From NCBI RefSeq assembly GCF_002354895.1, contig NZ_CP023439.1, positions 4,092,001 through 4,156,000 of the forward strand: a stretch of 64,000 nt of DNA, read 5' to 3'. The notes beneath the pieces are model-generated. The model was given only the letters and a program-made list of their open reading frames with translations, was not told the DNA's origin and ran no database searches. Positions 1 through 7,726 of the stretch are shown here, piece after piece; within the stretch, counting starts at the first letter, position 1; every line of letters begins with the position of its first letter. A program made the position numbers and the translations under genes. The DNA is from Thauera sp. K11. GTDB taxonomy: Bacteria; Pseudomonadota; Gammaproteobacteria; Burkholderiales; Rhodocyclaceae.

Positions 1-566
1 TTGGCGGCGATCTCGATGCCGCGCACGTCGGCGAGTTTCTTGAACTGCTCGTACCAGCCTTCGCCGTAGGCGTTGGCGAAGCCGATGAAGGCGACCTTCC
101 CGACGTTCTTCGCGGCCATGTGCTCGATGATCGCGGTGGCCATCTGCAGGTCGTTCTGGGGAGTCTTGAACACCCACTTCTTCTTGTCGTCCATCGGCTC
201 GACGATGCGGGCGGATGCCGCCATCGAGATCATCGGCGTCTGCGCCTCGGCGACGACGTCGATCATCGCCAGCGAGGCGGGGCTGGTGGTGGAGCCGATC
301 ACCACGTCCACCTTGTTCTCGGCCACGAGCTTGCGCGCGTTCTTGACCGCGGTCGTGGTGTCGGAGGCATCGTCGAGCACGATGTAGTTCACCTTCTCGC
401 CGCCGATGGTCTGGGGCAGCAGGGAGATGGTGTTCTTTTCCGGGATGCCCAGCGAAGCGGCCGGGCCGGTTGCCGAGAGCACGACACCGACGTTGATGTC
501 CGCGCGGGCGGCTGTAGCGGCAAAGGCCAGGCCGAGGGCGGCCATCAGGGTGTTACGCAGCTTCAT
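1..566 (-). CDS. Branched-chain amino acid/aromatic acid-type ABC transporter substrate-binding protein (partial, 3' end outside window)
   Basis: Periplasmic binding protein of the Liv (PBP type I) family; it would capture a small acid or amino acid and hand it to LivHMGF-type inner-membrane parts. The first 188 codons are visible. They start with a Sec signal peptide (MKLRNTLMAALGLAFAATAARA) followed by a typical mature start DINVGVVLSATGPAASLG, then the VIGSTTSPASLAM and GKVAFIGFANAYGEGW segments usual in this family. The start is supported by a GGAGGA ribosome site. The stop lies beyond position 1. It sits downstream of an IclR gene on the same strand, which may control it. Substrate cannot be read from the sequence; next to a paa cluster an aromatic acid is plausible but inferred. 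Confidence 0.9.
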   Translation of the reverse strand, partial: MKLRNTLMAALGLAFAATAARADINVGVVLSATGPAASLGIPEKNTISLLPQTIGGEKVNYIVLDDASDTTTAVKNARKLVAENKVDVVIGSTTSPASLAMIDVVAEAQTPMISMAASARIVEPMDDKKKWVFKTPQNDLQMATAIIEHMAAKNVGKVAFIGFANAYGEGWYEQFKKLADVRGIEIAA

Positions 567-638
567 GGTTTCTCCTCCATGGGTTTTGGCGACGGGCCGC
601 GCATCGGTGGCGACGGCGGACCATTATTCTGAATCGCG

Positions 639-682
639 TAATAAGTTCTGCGTATTAGAAATGAGACAAAAGAACTCGTCAA
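639..682 (-). promoter_or_regulatory. Candidate promoter and small dyad upstream of the binding-protein gene
   Basis: On the minus strand TTGACG (677-682) is followed, after 19 bp, by TAATAC (652-657), a sigma70-like pair with a slightly long spacer. A TAATA-N9-TATTA dyad (639-657) overlaps the -10 and could be an operator. The stretch is AT-rich compared with the coding DNA around it. Position fits transcription of the binding-protein gene with a leader of about 80 bases. No experimental support; visual call. Confidence 0.35.
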
Positions 683-709
683 GCGAAAAAGTTGTATCGC
701 AACGAGGCA

Positions 710-1498
710 TCAGGCGGTGTCGGCCGATGCGCCCAGCCGCAGCGACAGTTCGTGGGTGGCGCGGCGCAGTTCGTCCAGGGTCGGGCTGCCGGGGGTCAGG
801 TCCATCGAGCCTTCGACGCCGACCAGCGCGATCGACATCGTGATCTCGTTCTTGAAGTTGAAGACCGGCGCGGCGGCGGCCTCGACGCCGCGGGCGAAGT
901 AGCCGCGGGACAGGATGGCCGCCCCCTGCTCCCTCACCTCCGCGAGCACTGCGCGGGCCTGCGCGAGGCTGGCCACGCCCGGCGCCTTGCCGGCCTCGAT
1001 CTCCTTGAGCAGCAGGGCCTCGGTCTGCCGTTCGGGCAGCCAGGCGGCGAACACGCGCCCCGCGGCAGAGGACAGCAGCGACAGGCTGGTGCCGGTCACG
1101 ACGTTGACCGTGATCGGGCGGCGCGGACGCTCCCAGCGCACCACCACCGGGCCGTCGTCGCTCCATACGGCGAGCGAGGTCGTCTCGTTGGTGACGTCGC
1201 GCAGGTCGGTGATGGCGGCAAGCCCCAGCCGGATGCGGTCGATGCGGTCCAGTGCGACCAGGCCCAGGTTGAGCGCGAACGGCCCGAGGTCGTAGCGGGA
1301 AGTCAGCCTGTCCTGCTCGACGAGCCCGCTGCGGATCAGGCTGACGAGGTAGCGGTGCGCCTTGGAGGGCGGCATGCTGGCGGCGATGGCGATGTCCTTC
1401 AGCATCATCGAGCGCTTGCCGGCCGCCATCGCCCGCAGGATGGCCATGCCCACCTCGAGCGACTGCACTCCGTGTTTGCCTTCCAGTTCTTCGCTCAT
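710..1498 (-). CDS. IclR family transcriptional regulator
   Basis: 262-residue DNA-binding regulator. The N-terminal winged helix-turn-helix (about residues 12-75) contains LEVGMAILRAMAAGKRSMMLKDIAIAA and PPSKAHRYLVSLIRSGLVEQD, the IclR signature. The rest is the IclR effector domain (DLRDVTNETTSLAVWSDDGPVVV, SAAGRVFAAWLPE, GYFARGVEAAAAPVFNF). IclR proteins in this context sense aromatic or organic acids. The start at MSEELEGKHGVQ is preferred over an upstream one because a GGAAAGG site lies 6-7 bases before it and the upstream 19 codons fall in AT-rich promoter-like DNA. Likely regulates the binding-protein gene just downstream, which is on the same strand. Confidence 0.9.
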   Translation of the reverse strand: MSEELEGKHGVQSLEVGMAILRAMAAGKRSMMLKDIAIAASMPPSKAHRYLVSLIRSGLVEQDRLTSRYDLGPFALNLGLVALDRIDRIRLGLAAITDLRDVTNETTSLAVWSDDGPVVVRWERPRRPITVNVVTGTSLSLLSSAAGRVFAAWLPERQTEALLLKEIEAGKAPGVASLAQARAVLAEVREQGAAILSRGYFARGVEAAAAPVFNFKNEITMSIALVGVEGSMDLTPGSPTLDELRRATHELSLRLGASADTA

Positions 1499-1532
1499 GC
1501 CCGGCCTTTCCGACGTGATTACAAAATAAAGA

Positions 1533-1540
1533 AAACGTTT
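1533..1540. promoter_or_regulatory. AT-rich palindrome upstream of the IclR gene
   Basis: AAACGTTT is a perfect 8-bp palindrome inside an AT-rich 40-bp stretch (about 1520-1556) just upstream of the IclR start, flanked by a near-symmetric AAAGAA/TTCTTT. It could be an autoregulatory operator. Evidence is limited to symmetry and position. Confidence 0.25.
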
Positions 1541-1640
1541 CTTTACGTGTAACACAACTCGCAGGCGAGAAGAACCGCCGCGCAGCCCTTCTCCATCTGC
1601 CCGACCGGCGCCGCACGGCGCGGCCGCGCCGCCGGAACGG

Positions 1641-2696
1641 TCAGAGCGGCTGCAGCAGCGGGTCGACGTCGCGGAAGCGCTCGAACAGCAACGGCGCGGC
1701 CTCCGGCGTGCGCCCGTCGGCCAACTGGAAATGGGCGTCCAGGTGACGCTCGGATGGCGCCAGCAGCCGGCGATACAGCTCCCTGCACAACAGGCGCGCC
1801 TTCTGGCCCGGCCATTCGGCGGGCAGCAGCGCGTCGGGCAGTTCCGGGTCGCGCAGCAGCAGGCGGCGGTAGTCGTGGATCAGCAGCGTGCGCACGAGGA
1901 AGGCGCTCTCGTCGTCCACGTCGCCCGCGCTGTCGCGCAGTTGCTGCAGGATGGGCTGGTAGCGCCCGACGAAGTCGGCGTACATGCCGGCGAGGCGCTC
2001 GAGGTTCCAGGCGCGGCGGACCATTTCGGCATCGCTCGCCGCGGTGCCCAGCGTCGCGTCGGCGGCCAGCAGCGGCTTGAGCCGCGGCAGGACGTCGGCC
2101 AGCCCCTCGGCGACCAGCGCATCGAACGCCGCGATCAGCTCCGCGCTGGGATGGACGAAGCAGTCCGCGCCCAGCGCACCGAATCCCTGCCAGAACAGGG
2201 CCTGGCGCAGCCGCTCCCGCTCCCTGCCGCCCAGTTCGCCGACGACGACGATCAGGCGCCACCGGCGGTCCCATTGCGGCGTGCTGGAGGCGTAGATGTG
2301 GCGGGAGGCATCCTCGAACCGCTGCTGGCCCGATGGCGTCAGCAGGTAGTCGGTGCGGCGGCCGACGGGCTCGCTGCCCAGCCATTCGTCCTTGGCGAGG
2401 CGGAACACCGACGTGCGGACGAGCCGCTCGTTCAGGCCCAGCGGGCCGAGCAGCCGGATGAGGCTGCCGAGCCAGATGCGGCTGCCGCGCGGCACGACCG
2501 CGTCGCCGAAGACCGAGATGATCAGCGAGCCCGCCTGCACGCGGTCGAGCTGGCGGAACTCGTCGAGACGTTTGTGGATGGGAGTGGACACCGGATTTGC
2601 GAACGGGACTTGACTTGCGGTGAGCGAGTCTATCGATTCGCCGGTGTGCCGGATAGCGTCGGCGCTGCGTCGGACGGCGGAATGGGCGGTCGACAT
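1641..2696 (-). CDS. paaX: PaaX, phenylacetate operon repressor
   Basis: GntR-like winged-helix repressor that binds paa promoters and is released by phenylacetyl-CoA. Recognised by SLIISVFGDAVVPRGSRIWLG, LIRLLGPLGLNERLVRTSVFRLAKDEWLG and GRRTDYLLTPSGQQRFEDASRHIYA, followed by the PaaX central and C-terminal domains (WRLIVVV, LLIHDYRRLLLRDPELPDALLP). From this ATG the product is 351 residues, about 35 longer than E. coli PaaX. A GTG at 2591 gives 316 residues and lines up with the E. coli N-terminus. Neither start has a good ribosome site, so the GTG may be right. The gene diverges from the paa operon across a 488-bp spacer, the classic place for the repressor. Confidence 0.88.
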   Translation of the reverse strand: MSTAHSAVRRSADAIRHTGESIDSLTASQVPFANPVSTPIHKRLDEFRQLDRVQAGSLIISVFGDAVVPRGSRIWLGSLIRLLGPLGLNERLVRTSVFRLAKDEWLGSEPVGRRTDYLLTPSGQQRFEDASRHIYASSTPQWDRRWRLIVVVGELGGRERERLRQALFWQGFGALGADCFVHPSAELIAAFDALVAEGLADVLPRLKPLLAADATLGTAASDAEMVRRAWNLERLAGMYADFVGRYQPILQQLRDSAGDVDDESAFLVRTLLIHDYRRLLLRDPELPDALLPAEWPGQKARLLCRELYRRLLAPSERHLDAHFQLADGRTPEAAPLLFERFRDVDPLLQPL

Positions 2697-3124
2697 GGTG
2701 GTGGATGGACGGGTTCTGCAGGCGTAAAAAGAAAGCTGGATGGCCGCCGCTTTCCGGCGGCCTGCCGACCGGGAAGGAGGGACACGAAGCATGTTCACCG
2801 GGACGATGCCGGAACGGCCCGGACCATCCCGCCCCCGGGCGGCGGCATCGCTCCAGCCGAACGGCCGGGAGACGCCGGACCCGCGCCAACGGCTCTGGCG
2901 GAACGGCCATTTAATGATACACAAACATATAAATATTTCTAGTTTTTGGTATCGAAATACACCCGAATCAGAAGTAAGCAAGACGCCATGAAAAATGACG
3001 ATCGGCAAAAAATGGCGGCCCATACTCTTTCAATTTTATGTTTTTAAAAGTTTTTCTTTTCTGGTAACCGATTCCTCATTACAGAAATACGCCCCATGGC
3101 GGCCAACAGATTGGATACCATGCA
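2697..3124. promoter_or_regulatory. paaX/paaN divergent control region (non-coding)
   Basis: No gene is seen here. The left half is ordinary G+C-rich sequence. From about 2905 to 3115 the composition becomes strikingly AT-rich (for example 2930-2950 and 3030-3060), unlike any other stretch in the window. Single GAATCA (2964-2969) and GATTC (3070-3074) boxes recall half-sites of enteric PaaX operators, and GATAC (2916-2920) pairs with GTATC (2949-2953), but no convincing full operator is visible. It should hold the paaX promoter and the PaaX binding sites. Confidence 0.5.
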
Positions 3125-3153
3125 TTGACATCCATCAAATCCATTCGTATCGT
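3125..3153 (+). promoter_or_regulatory. sigma70-like promoter of the paa operon
   Basis: A perfect -35 TTGACA (3125-3130), a 17-bp spacer and a -10 TATCGT (3148-3153, four of six consensus bases). Transcription would start near 3160, giving a leader of about 25 bases with an AACGGAGAGAG ribosome site before paaN. Confidence 0.65.
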
Positions 3154-3184
3154 TTACACCCATAACCCCAACGGAGAGAGACGA

Positions 3185-4852
3185 ATGACTCATCCCCTGT
3201 TCGAAAAACACCGCGCCACCCTCGAGAGCGCCCTTAACGCCATCTCCACGCGCGGATATTGGTCTCCCTTCCCCGAGATGCCGAGCCCCAGGCTGTATGG
3301 CGAGACGGCGCCGGAGGAAGGCAAGCGGGCCTTCGAGGCCCATCTCGGCAAGCACTTCGAACTGGGTCAGCCGGGCCAGACCGGCTGGCACGGGGGTGAA
3401 GCCTCTCCCTACGGCGTGGCGCTGGACGTCGGCTATCCGGTGTGCGAGCCGGACGCGCTGATCGCCGCCGGCCTCGAGGCCATGAAGGGCTGGCAGGCGA
3501 TGGGCACCGACGGCCGCACCGGCATCTGCCTGGAGATCCTGGAGCGGCTGAACAGGCAGAGCTTCGAGATCGCGCATGCGGTCATGATGACCACCGGACA
3601 GGGCTGGATGATGGCCTTCCAGGCCGGCGGCCCGCACGCGCAGGACCGCGGCCTCGAGGCCGTCGCCTACGCCTGGCGCGAGCAGGGCTTCGTGCCGGCC
3701 GAGGCGGCGTGGGAAAAGCCGCAGGGCAAGAACCCGCCGCTGGCCATGAAGAAGCACTTCCAGATCGTCGGCCGCGGCATCGGCCTGGTGATCGGCTGCG
3801 GCACCTTCCCGACCTGGAACACCTATCCGGGCCTGTTCGCGGCGCTGTCCACCGGCAACGCGGTGATCGTCAAGCCGCACAGCAACGCCATCCTGCCGGC
3901 GGCCATCACCGTGCGCACGATCCGCGCGGTGCTCGCCGAGAACGGCATCGACCCCGACCTGGTGAGCCTGTGCGTGGCCGCCAAGCGCGCCACCACCCAG
4001 GCGCTCGCCACCCACCCGGCGGTGAAGTCGATCGACTTCACCGGCGGCAACGTGTTCGGCCAGTGGCTGATCGACAACTGCCGCCAGGCCCAGGTCTATG
4101 CCGAGCTGGCCGGCGTCAACAACATCGTCATCGACTCCACCGACGCCTACAAGGCGATGCTGGGCAACCTCGCCTTCACGCTGTCGCTGTATTCCGGCCA
4201 GATGTGCACCACCTCGCAGGCCATCTTCGTGCCGGCCGGCGGCATCGAGACCGACGACGGCCACAAGAGCTACGACGAGTTCTGCGCCGATCTGGCCAAG
4301 GCCATCGAGCGCTTCCTGTCCAAGCCCGAGGTGGCGCATGCCGTGCTGGGCGCGATCCAGTCCGCCGACACCGCCGAGCGCATCGGCGTGGCCGACAGCG
4401 GCGCGCTGGGCAAGGTCGTACTGGCCTCCACCGCCCTCGAGAACCCCGAGTTCCCCGGCGCCAAGGTGCGCACGCCGGTGCTGCTGGCCTGCGACGCGGC
4501 CGACGAAAAAGCCTACATGGAAGAGCGCTTCGGCCCCATCAGCTTCATCGTCAAGGTGGCCGACACCGCCGCGGCGATCGCGCTGTCCGAGCGCGTGGTC
4601 GGCACCCACGGCGCGCTGACCGTCGGCGTGTATTCGACGAAGCAGGACGTGATCGACGCCATGACCGAGGCCACCTGGCGCAGCAAGGTCGCGCTGTCCA
4701 TCAACCTCACCGGCGGCGTGTTCGTGAACCAGTCCGCGGCCTTCTCCGACTACCACGGCACCGGCGGCAACCCGGCGGCCAACGCCTCGTATGCGGATTC
4801 GGCCTTCGTCGCCAACCGCTTCCGCGTCGTCCAGCGCCGCTACCACGTCTGA
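3185..4852 (+). CDS. paaN: PaaN, phenylacetic acid degradation aldehyde dehydrogenase
   Basis: 555-residue aldehyde dehydrogenase that oxidises the ring-opened semialdehyde (3-oxo-5,6-dehydrosuberyl-CoA semialdehyde) to the acid. Recognised by MTHPLFEKHRATLESAL, IGLVIGCGTFPTWNTYPGLFAAL, AELAGVNNIVIDSTD and the nucleophile segment LYSGQMCTTSQAIFV. It is an ALDH-only protein: the C-terminal MaoC-type hydratase domain of the two-domain PaaZ is absent, so oxepin-CoA hydrolysis must come from another gene. The ATG at 3185 is chosen for its GGAGAGAG ribosome site; an earlier in-frame ATG overlaps the promoter. First gene of the operon, 10 bp before paaG. Confidence 0.92.
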   Translation: MTHPLFEKHRATLESALNAISTRGYWSPFPEMPSPRLYGETAPEEGKRAFEAHLGKHFELGQPGQTGWHGGEASPYGVALDVGYPVCEPDALIAAGLEAMKGWQAMGTDGRTGICLEILERLNRQSFEIAHAVMMTTGQGWMMAFQAGGPHAQDRGLEAVAYAWREQGFVPAEAAWEKPQGKNPPLAMKKHFQIVGRGIGLVIGCGTFPTWNTYPGLFAALSTGNAVIVKPHSNAILPAAITVRTIRAVLAENGIDPDLVSLCVAAKRATTQALATHPAVKSIDFTGGNVFGQWLIDNCRQAQVYAELAGVNNIVIDSTDAYKAMLGNLAFTLSLYSGQMCTTSQAIFVPAGGIETDDGHKSYDEFCADLAKAIERFLSKPEVAHAVLGAIQSADTAERIGVADSGALGKVVLASTALENPEFPGAKVRTPVLLACDAADEKAYMEERFGPISFIVKVADTAAAIALSERVVGTHGALTVGVYSTKQDVIDAMTEATWRSKVALSINLTGGVFVNQSAAFSDYHGTGGNPAANASYADSAFVANRFRVVQRRYHV

Positions 4853-4862
4853 GGAGCGGACC

Positions 4863-5660
4863 ATGGAATACAGGAACATCCTCTTTTCGGTGGATGCGGG
4901 CATCGCCCGGCTGACGCTGAACCGCCCGGACAAGCTCAACAGCTTCACCGGCGAGATGCACGCCGAACTGCGCGACGCGCTCGATGCCGTCCAGGCCGAC
5001 AAGTCGGTGCGCGTGCTGGTGCTGACCGGCGCCGGCCGCGCCTTCTGCGCCGGCCAGGACCTGGCCGACCCCGACATGGCGACGCAGCCCGGCGGCCGCA
5101 TGCCGGACATCGGCAACATCGTCGAGAAGAACTACAAGCCGCTGGTGCTGCGCCTGCAGAACCTGCGCGTGCCCACCATCGCGGCGGTCAACGGCATCGC
5201 CGCCGGCGCCGGCGCCAGCGTGGCGCTGGCCTGCGACCTGGTGCTGGCCGCCCGCTCCGCCTCCTTCCTGCAGGCTTTCAGCAAGATCGGCCTGGTTCCG
5301 GACACCGGCGGCACCTGGTTCCTGCCGCAGCGCGTCGGCATGGCCCGCGCGCTGGGGCTGGCCATGCTGGCCGACAAGCTGCCCGCCGACAAGGCCGCCG
5401 ACTGGGGCCTGATCTGGGCCGCCTACGACGACGCCGAGTTCGCTGCCAGGGTGGATGCGACGGCCGCGCAGCTCGCCGCCATGCCGACCAAGGCGCTGGT
5501 GCGCACCCGCCAGGCCATGCATGCCGCGCCGGGCCACACCCTGGAGCAACAGCTTTCCTTCGAAGGCGGCTTCATGCGCGAGCTGGGCTGGAGCCCGGAC
5601 TACGCCGAGGGCGTCGCCGCCTTCATGGAAAAGCGCGCGCCGAAGTTCACCGGGGAATGA
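4863..5660 (+). CDS. paaG: PaaG, 1,2-epoxyphenylacetyl-CoA isomerase
   Basis: 265-residue crotonase-fold enzyme that isomerises ring-1,2-epoxyphenylacetyl-CoA to oxepin-CoA and also moves double bonds in the later beta-oxidation. Crotonase features are RLTLNRPDKLNSFTGEMHAEL, the oxyanion-hole segment GAGRAFCAGQDLADPD, IAAVNGIAAGAGASVALACD and FSKIGLVPDTGGTWFLP. The CAGQDL motif with Asp following is typical of PaaG. GAGGAGCGGACC precedes the ATG. The stop overlaps the paaH start by 4 bp (ATGA), indicating translational coupling. Confidence 0.93.
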   Translation: MEYRNILFSVDAGIARLTLNRPDKLNSFTGEMHAELRDALDAVQADKSVRVLVLTGAGRAFCAGQDLADPDMATQPGGRMPDIGNIVEKNYKPLVLRLQNLRVPTIAAVNGIAAGAGASVALACDLVLAARSASFLQAFSKIGLVPDTGGTWFLPQRVGMARALGLAMLADKLPADKAADWGLIWAAYDDAEFAARVDATAAQLAAMPTKALVRTRQAMHAAPGHTLEQQLSFEGGFMRELGWSPDYAEGVAAFMEKRAPKFTGE

Positions 5661-7228
5661 GCGTGACGCATACCGTGACGAATCCCCAGACCGCCACGCC
5701 TCCCGCCGCCGCGCTCGACGCCTCGGCCATCGTCGCGGTGGTCGGCACCGGTGCCATGGGCGCCGGCATCGCCCAGGTGGCCGCCGCCGCCGGCCACGTC
5801 GTCAAGCTGCTGGACAACCGGCCCGGCGCCGCCGCCAAGGCGATCGACGGCATCCGCGGCCAGTTCGGCAAGCTCGCCGACAAGGGCAGGATGAGCGCCG
5901 ACGCCGCCCGCGCGGCCGGCGAGCGCCTGATCGCCGTGGAGCGCTTGACCGACCTCGCCGACGCCGCGCTGGTCGTCGAGGCCATCGTCGAGAGCCTGGA
6001 AGCCAAGCAGACGCTGTACCGCGACCTGGAAGGCATCGTCGGCGACGGCTGCCTGTTCGGCACCAACACCTCGTCGATCTCGGTGACCTCCATCGGCTCG
6101 GCGCTCCGGCGCCCCGGGCGCCTGGCCGGCCTGCACTTCTTCAACCCCGCGCCGCTGATGGCGCTGGTCGAGATCGTGTCCGGCCTGGCCACCGACGAGG
6201 CGGTGGCCGACACGCTGTTCGCCACCGCCGCCGCGTGGGGCAAGACGCCGGTGCATGCGCGCTCGACGCCAGGCTTCATCGTCAACCGCGTGGCCCGGCC
6301 CTACTACGCCGAGGCGCTGCGCGTCCTCAACGAAGGCGGCGGCGACTGCGCCACGCTGGACGCGATCATGCGCGACGCCGGCGGCTTTCGCATGGGGCCG
6401 TTCGAGCTGATGGACATGATCGGCCACGACGTGAACTTCGCCGTGACCCGCTCGGTGTGGAACGCCTTCTACAACGATCCGCGCTTCACCCCCTCGCTGA
6501 TCCAGCAGGAACTGGTCGATGCGGGCTTTCACGGCCGCAAGAGCGGACGTGGCTTCTACGCCTACGGCGAAGGCGCCGAGCGGCCGGAGCCGAAGATCGC
6601 CGTCGCGCAGAACGCGCCCGAAGCGATCGTGCTGCACGGCCATTCCGCCGCGGCGCATGCGCTCGCCGACCGCCTGCACGAGCGCGGCATCGCCTACGCC
6701 TGGGGCGAGGCCGCCGACGGCCGCATCGCCGAGGCGGGCGGCGCGGTGGTCTTCGTCACCGACGGCCGCACCGCCACCCAGCGCGCGGCCGACACCGGCA
6801 TCGCCAACGTGGTGCTGATCGACCTCGCGCTCGACTACGCCACCGCCACCCGCATCGCGGTGGGCGCGGCGATCAACTGCTGGGCGCCGGCGGTGGGCGC
6901 GGCCATCGGCCTGCTGCAGGCCGCGGGCTTCGCGGTGTGCCGCCTCGGCGACACACCGGGCCTGGCGGTGATGCGCACCGTCGCCATGCTCGCCAACGAG
7001 GCCGCCGACGCGGTGCACCAGGGCGTGTGCGACGCGGCCGGCGCCGACTCGGCGATGCGCCTGGGCGTCAATTACCCGCGCGGGCCGCTGGCCTGGGCCG
7101 ACAACGTCGGCCTGCCGGCGATCTGCACCGTCCTCTCCAACCTCGCCCGGTTCTACGGTGAAGACCGTTACCGGGTGTCGCCGCTGATCCAGCAGCGCGT
7201 CTTTGCCGGAAAGAAGATCCATGACTGA
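5657..7228 (+). CDS. paaH: PaaH, 3-hydroxyadipyl-CoA dehydrogenase
   Basis: 523-residue NAD-dependent 3-hydroxyacyl-CoA dehydrogenase acting on 3-hydroxyadipyl-CoA. The N-terminal Rossmann motif is VAVVGTGAMGAGIAQVAAAAG (about residues 28-48). The catalytic region contains GLHFFNPAPLMALVEIVSG and PGFIVNRVARPYYAEALR. There are two C-terminal helical domains (DAIMRDAGGFRMGPFELMDMIGHDVN; then a second copy near LGVNYPRGPLAWAD), the long PaaH/PaaC architecture rather than the short 280-residue form. Overlaps paaG by 4 bp and paaI by 8 bp. Confidence 0.93.
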   Translation: MSVTHTVTNPQTATPPAAALDASAIVAVVGTGAMGAGIAQVAAAAGHVVKLLDNRPGAAAKAIDGIRGQFGKLADKGRMSADAARAAGERLIAVERLTDLADAALVVEAIVESLEAKQTLYRDLEGIVGDGCLFGTNTSSISVTSIGSALRRPGRLAGLHFFNPAPLMALVEIVSGLATDEAVADTLFATAAAWGKTPVHARSTPGFIVNRVARPYYAEALRVLNEGGGDCATLDAIMRDAGGFRMGPFELMDMIGHDVNFAVTRSVWNAFYNDPRFTPSLIQQELVDAGFHGRKSGRGFYAYGEGAERPEPKIAVAQNAPEAIVLHGHSAAAHALADRLHERGIAYAWGEAADGRIAEAGGAVVFVTDGRTATQRAADTGIANVVLIDLALDYATATRIAVGAAINCWAPAVGAAIGLLQAAGFAVCRLGDTPGLAVMRTVAMLANEAADAVHQGVCDAAGADSAMRLGVNYPRGPLAWADNVGLPAICTVLSNLARFYGEDRYRVSPLIQQRVFAGKKIHD

Positions 7229-7688
7229 CAAGCACATCACCCCCGAAGAAGCCCAGGCGCTGGCCGAGGCCGTCGCCGACGCGATGTGGTCGCGCGACCG
7301 CGCCGCCCAGGCGCTCGGCATGCGCATCGACAGCGTCGGCCCCGGCCGCGCCACGCTGAGCATGCCGGTGCGCGGCGACATGGTGAATGGCCACCACATC
7401 TGCCACGGCGGCCTCATCTTCACGCTCGCCGACACCGCCTTCGCCTACGCCTGCAACGCCTACAACCGCAACACCGTCGCCTCGGGCTGCAACATCGACT
7501 TCGTCGCACCCGGCAAGGAAGGCGACACGCTGCAGGCGGAGGCCGTCGAGCGCTCGCTGTCGGGCCGCACCGGCGTGTATGACATCACCGTGCGCGACGG
7601 CGCCGGCAAGACCGTCGCCCTGTTCCGGGGCAAAAGCTATCGCATCGCCGGCGAGGTGATCGCCGGCCTCGCCGCGGAACAGGCCTGA
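7221..7688 (+). CDS. paaI: PaaI, phenylacetyl-CoA thioesterase (hotdog fold)
   Basis: 155-residue hotdog-fold thioesterase that hydrolyses stalled phenylacetyl-CoA and hydroxylated ring-CoA by-products, freeing CoA. The family signature VNGHHICHGGLIFTLADTAFAYACN holds the catalytic Asp, and ASGCNIDFVAPGKEGDTL and SGRTGVYDITV follow. The start ATG lies inside the end of paaH (ATGACTGA overlap), so translation is probably coupled. Length is normal for PaaI. Confidence 0.93.
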   Translation: MTDKHITPEEAQALAEAVADAMWSRDRAAQALGMRIDSVGPGRATLSMPVRGDMVNGHHICHGGLIFTLADTAFAYACNAYNRNTVASGCNIDFVAPGKEGDTLQAEAVERSLSGRTGVYDITVRDGAGKTVALFRGKSYRIAGEVIAGLAAEQA

Positions 7689-7726
7689 CCGGCAATCAAA
7701 ACAGAGAGAGGAAAGAGGAGAAGACC

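Noticed and set aside
2916..2969. PaaX operators of the enteric type
   Set aside because: Only isolated half-site-like strings (GAATCA, GATAC/GTATC) are present; spacing and symmetry do not match a full operator, so no site is listed.
3044..5119. A 691-codon minus-strand frame opposite paaN
   Set aside because: Antisense artefact of high G+C coding DNA; paaN and paaG are unambiguous on the other strand.
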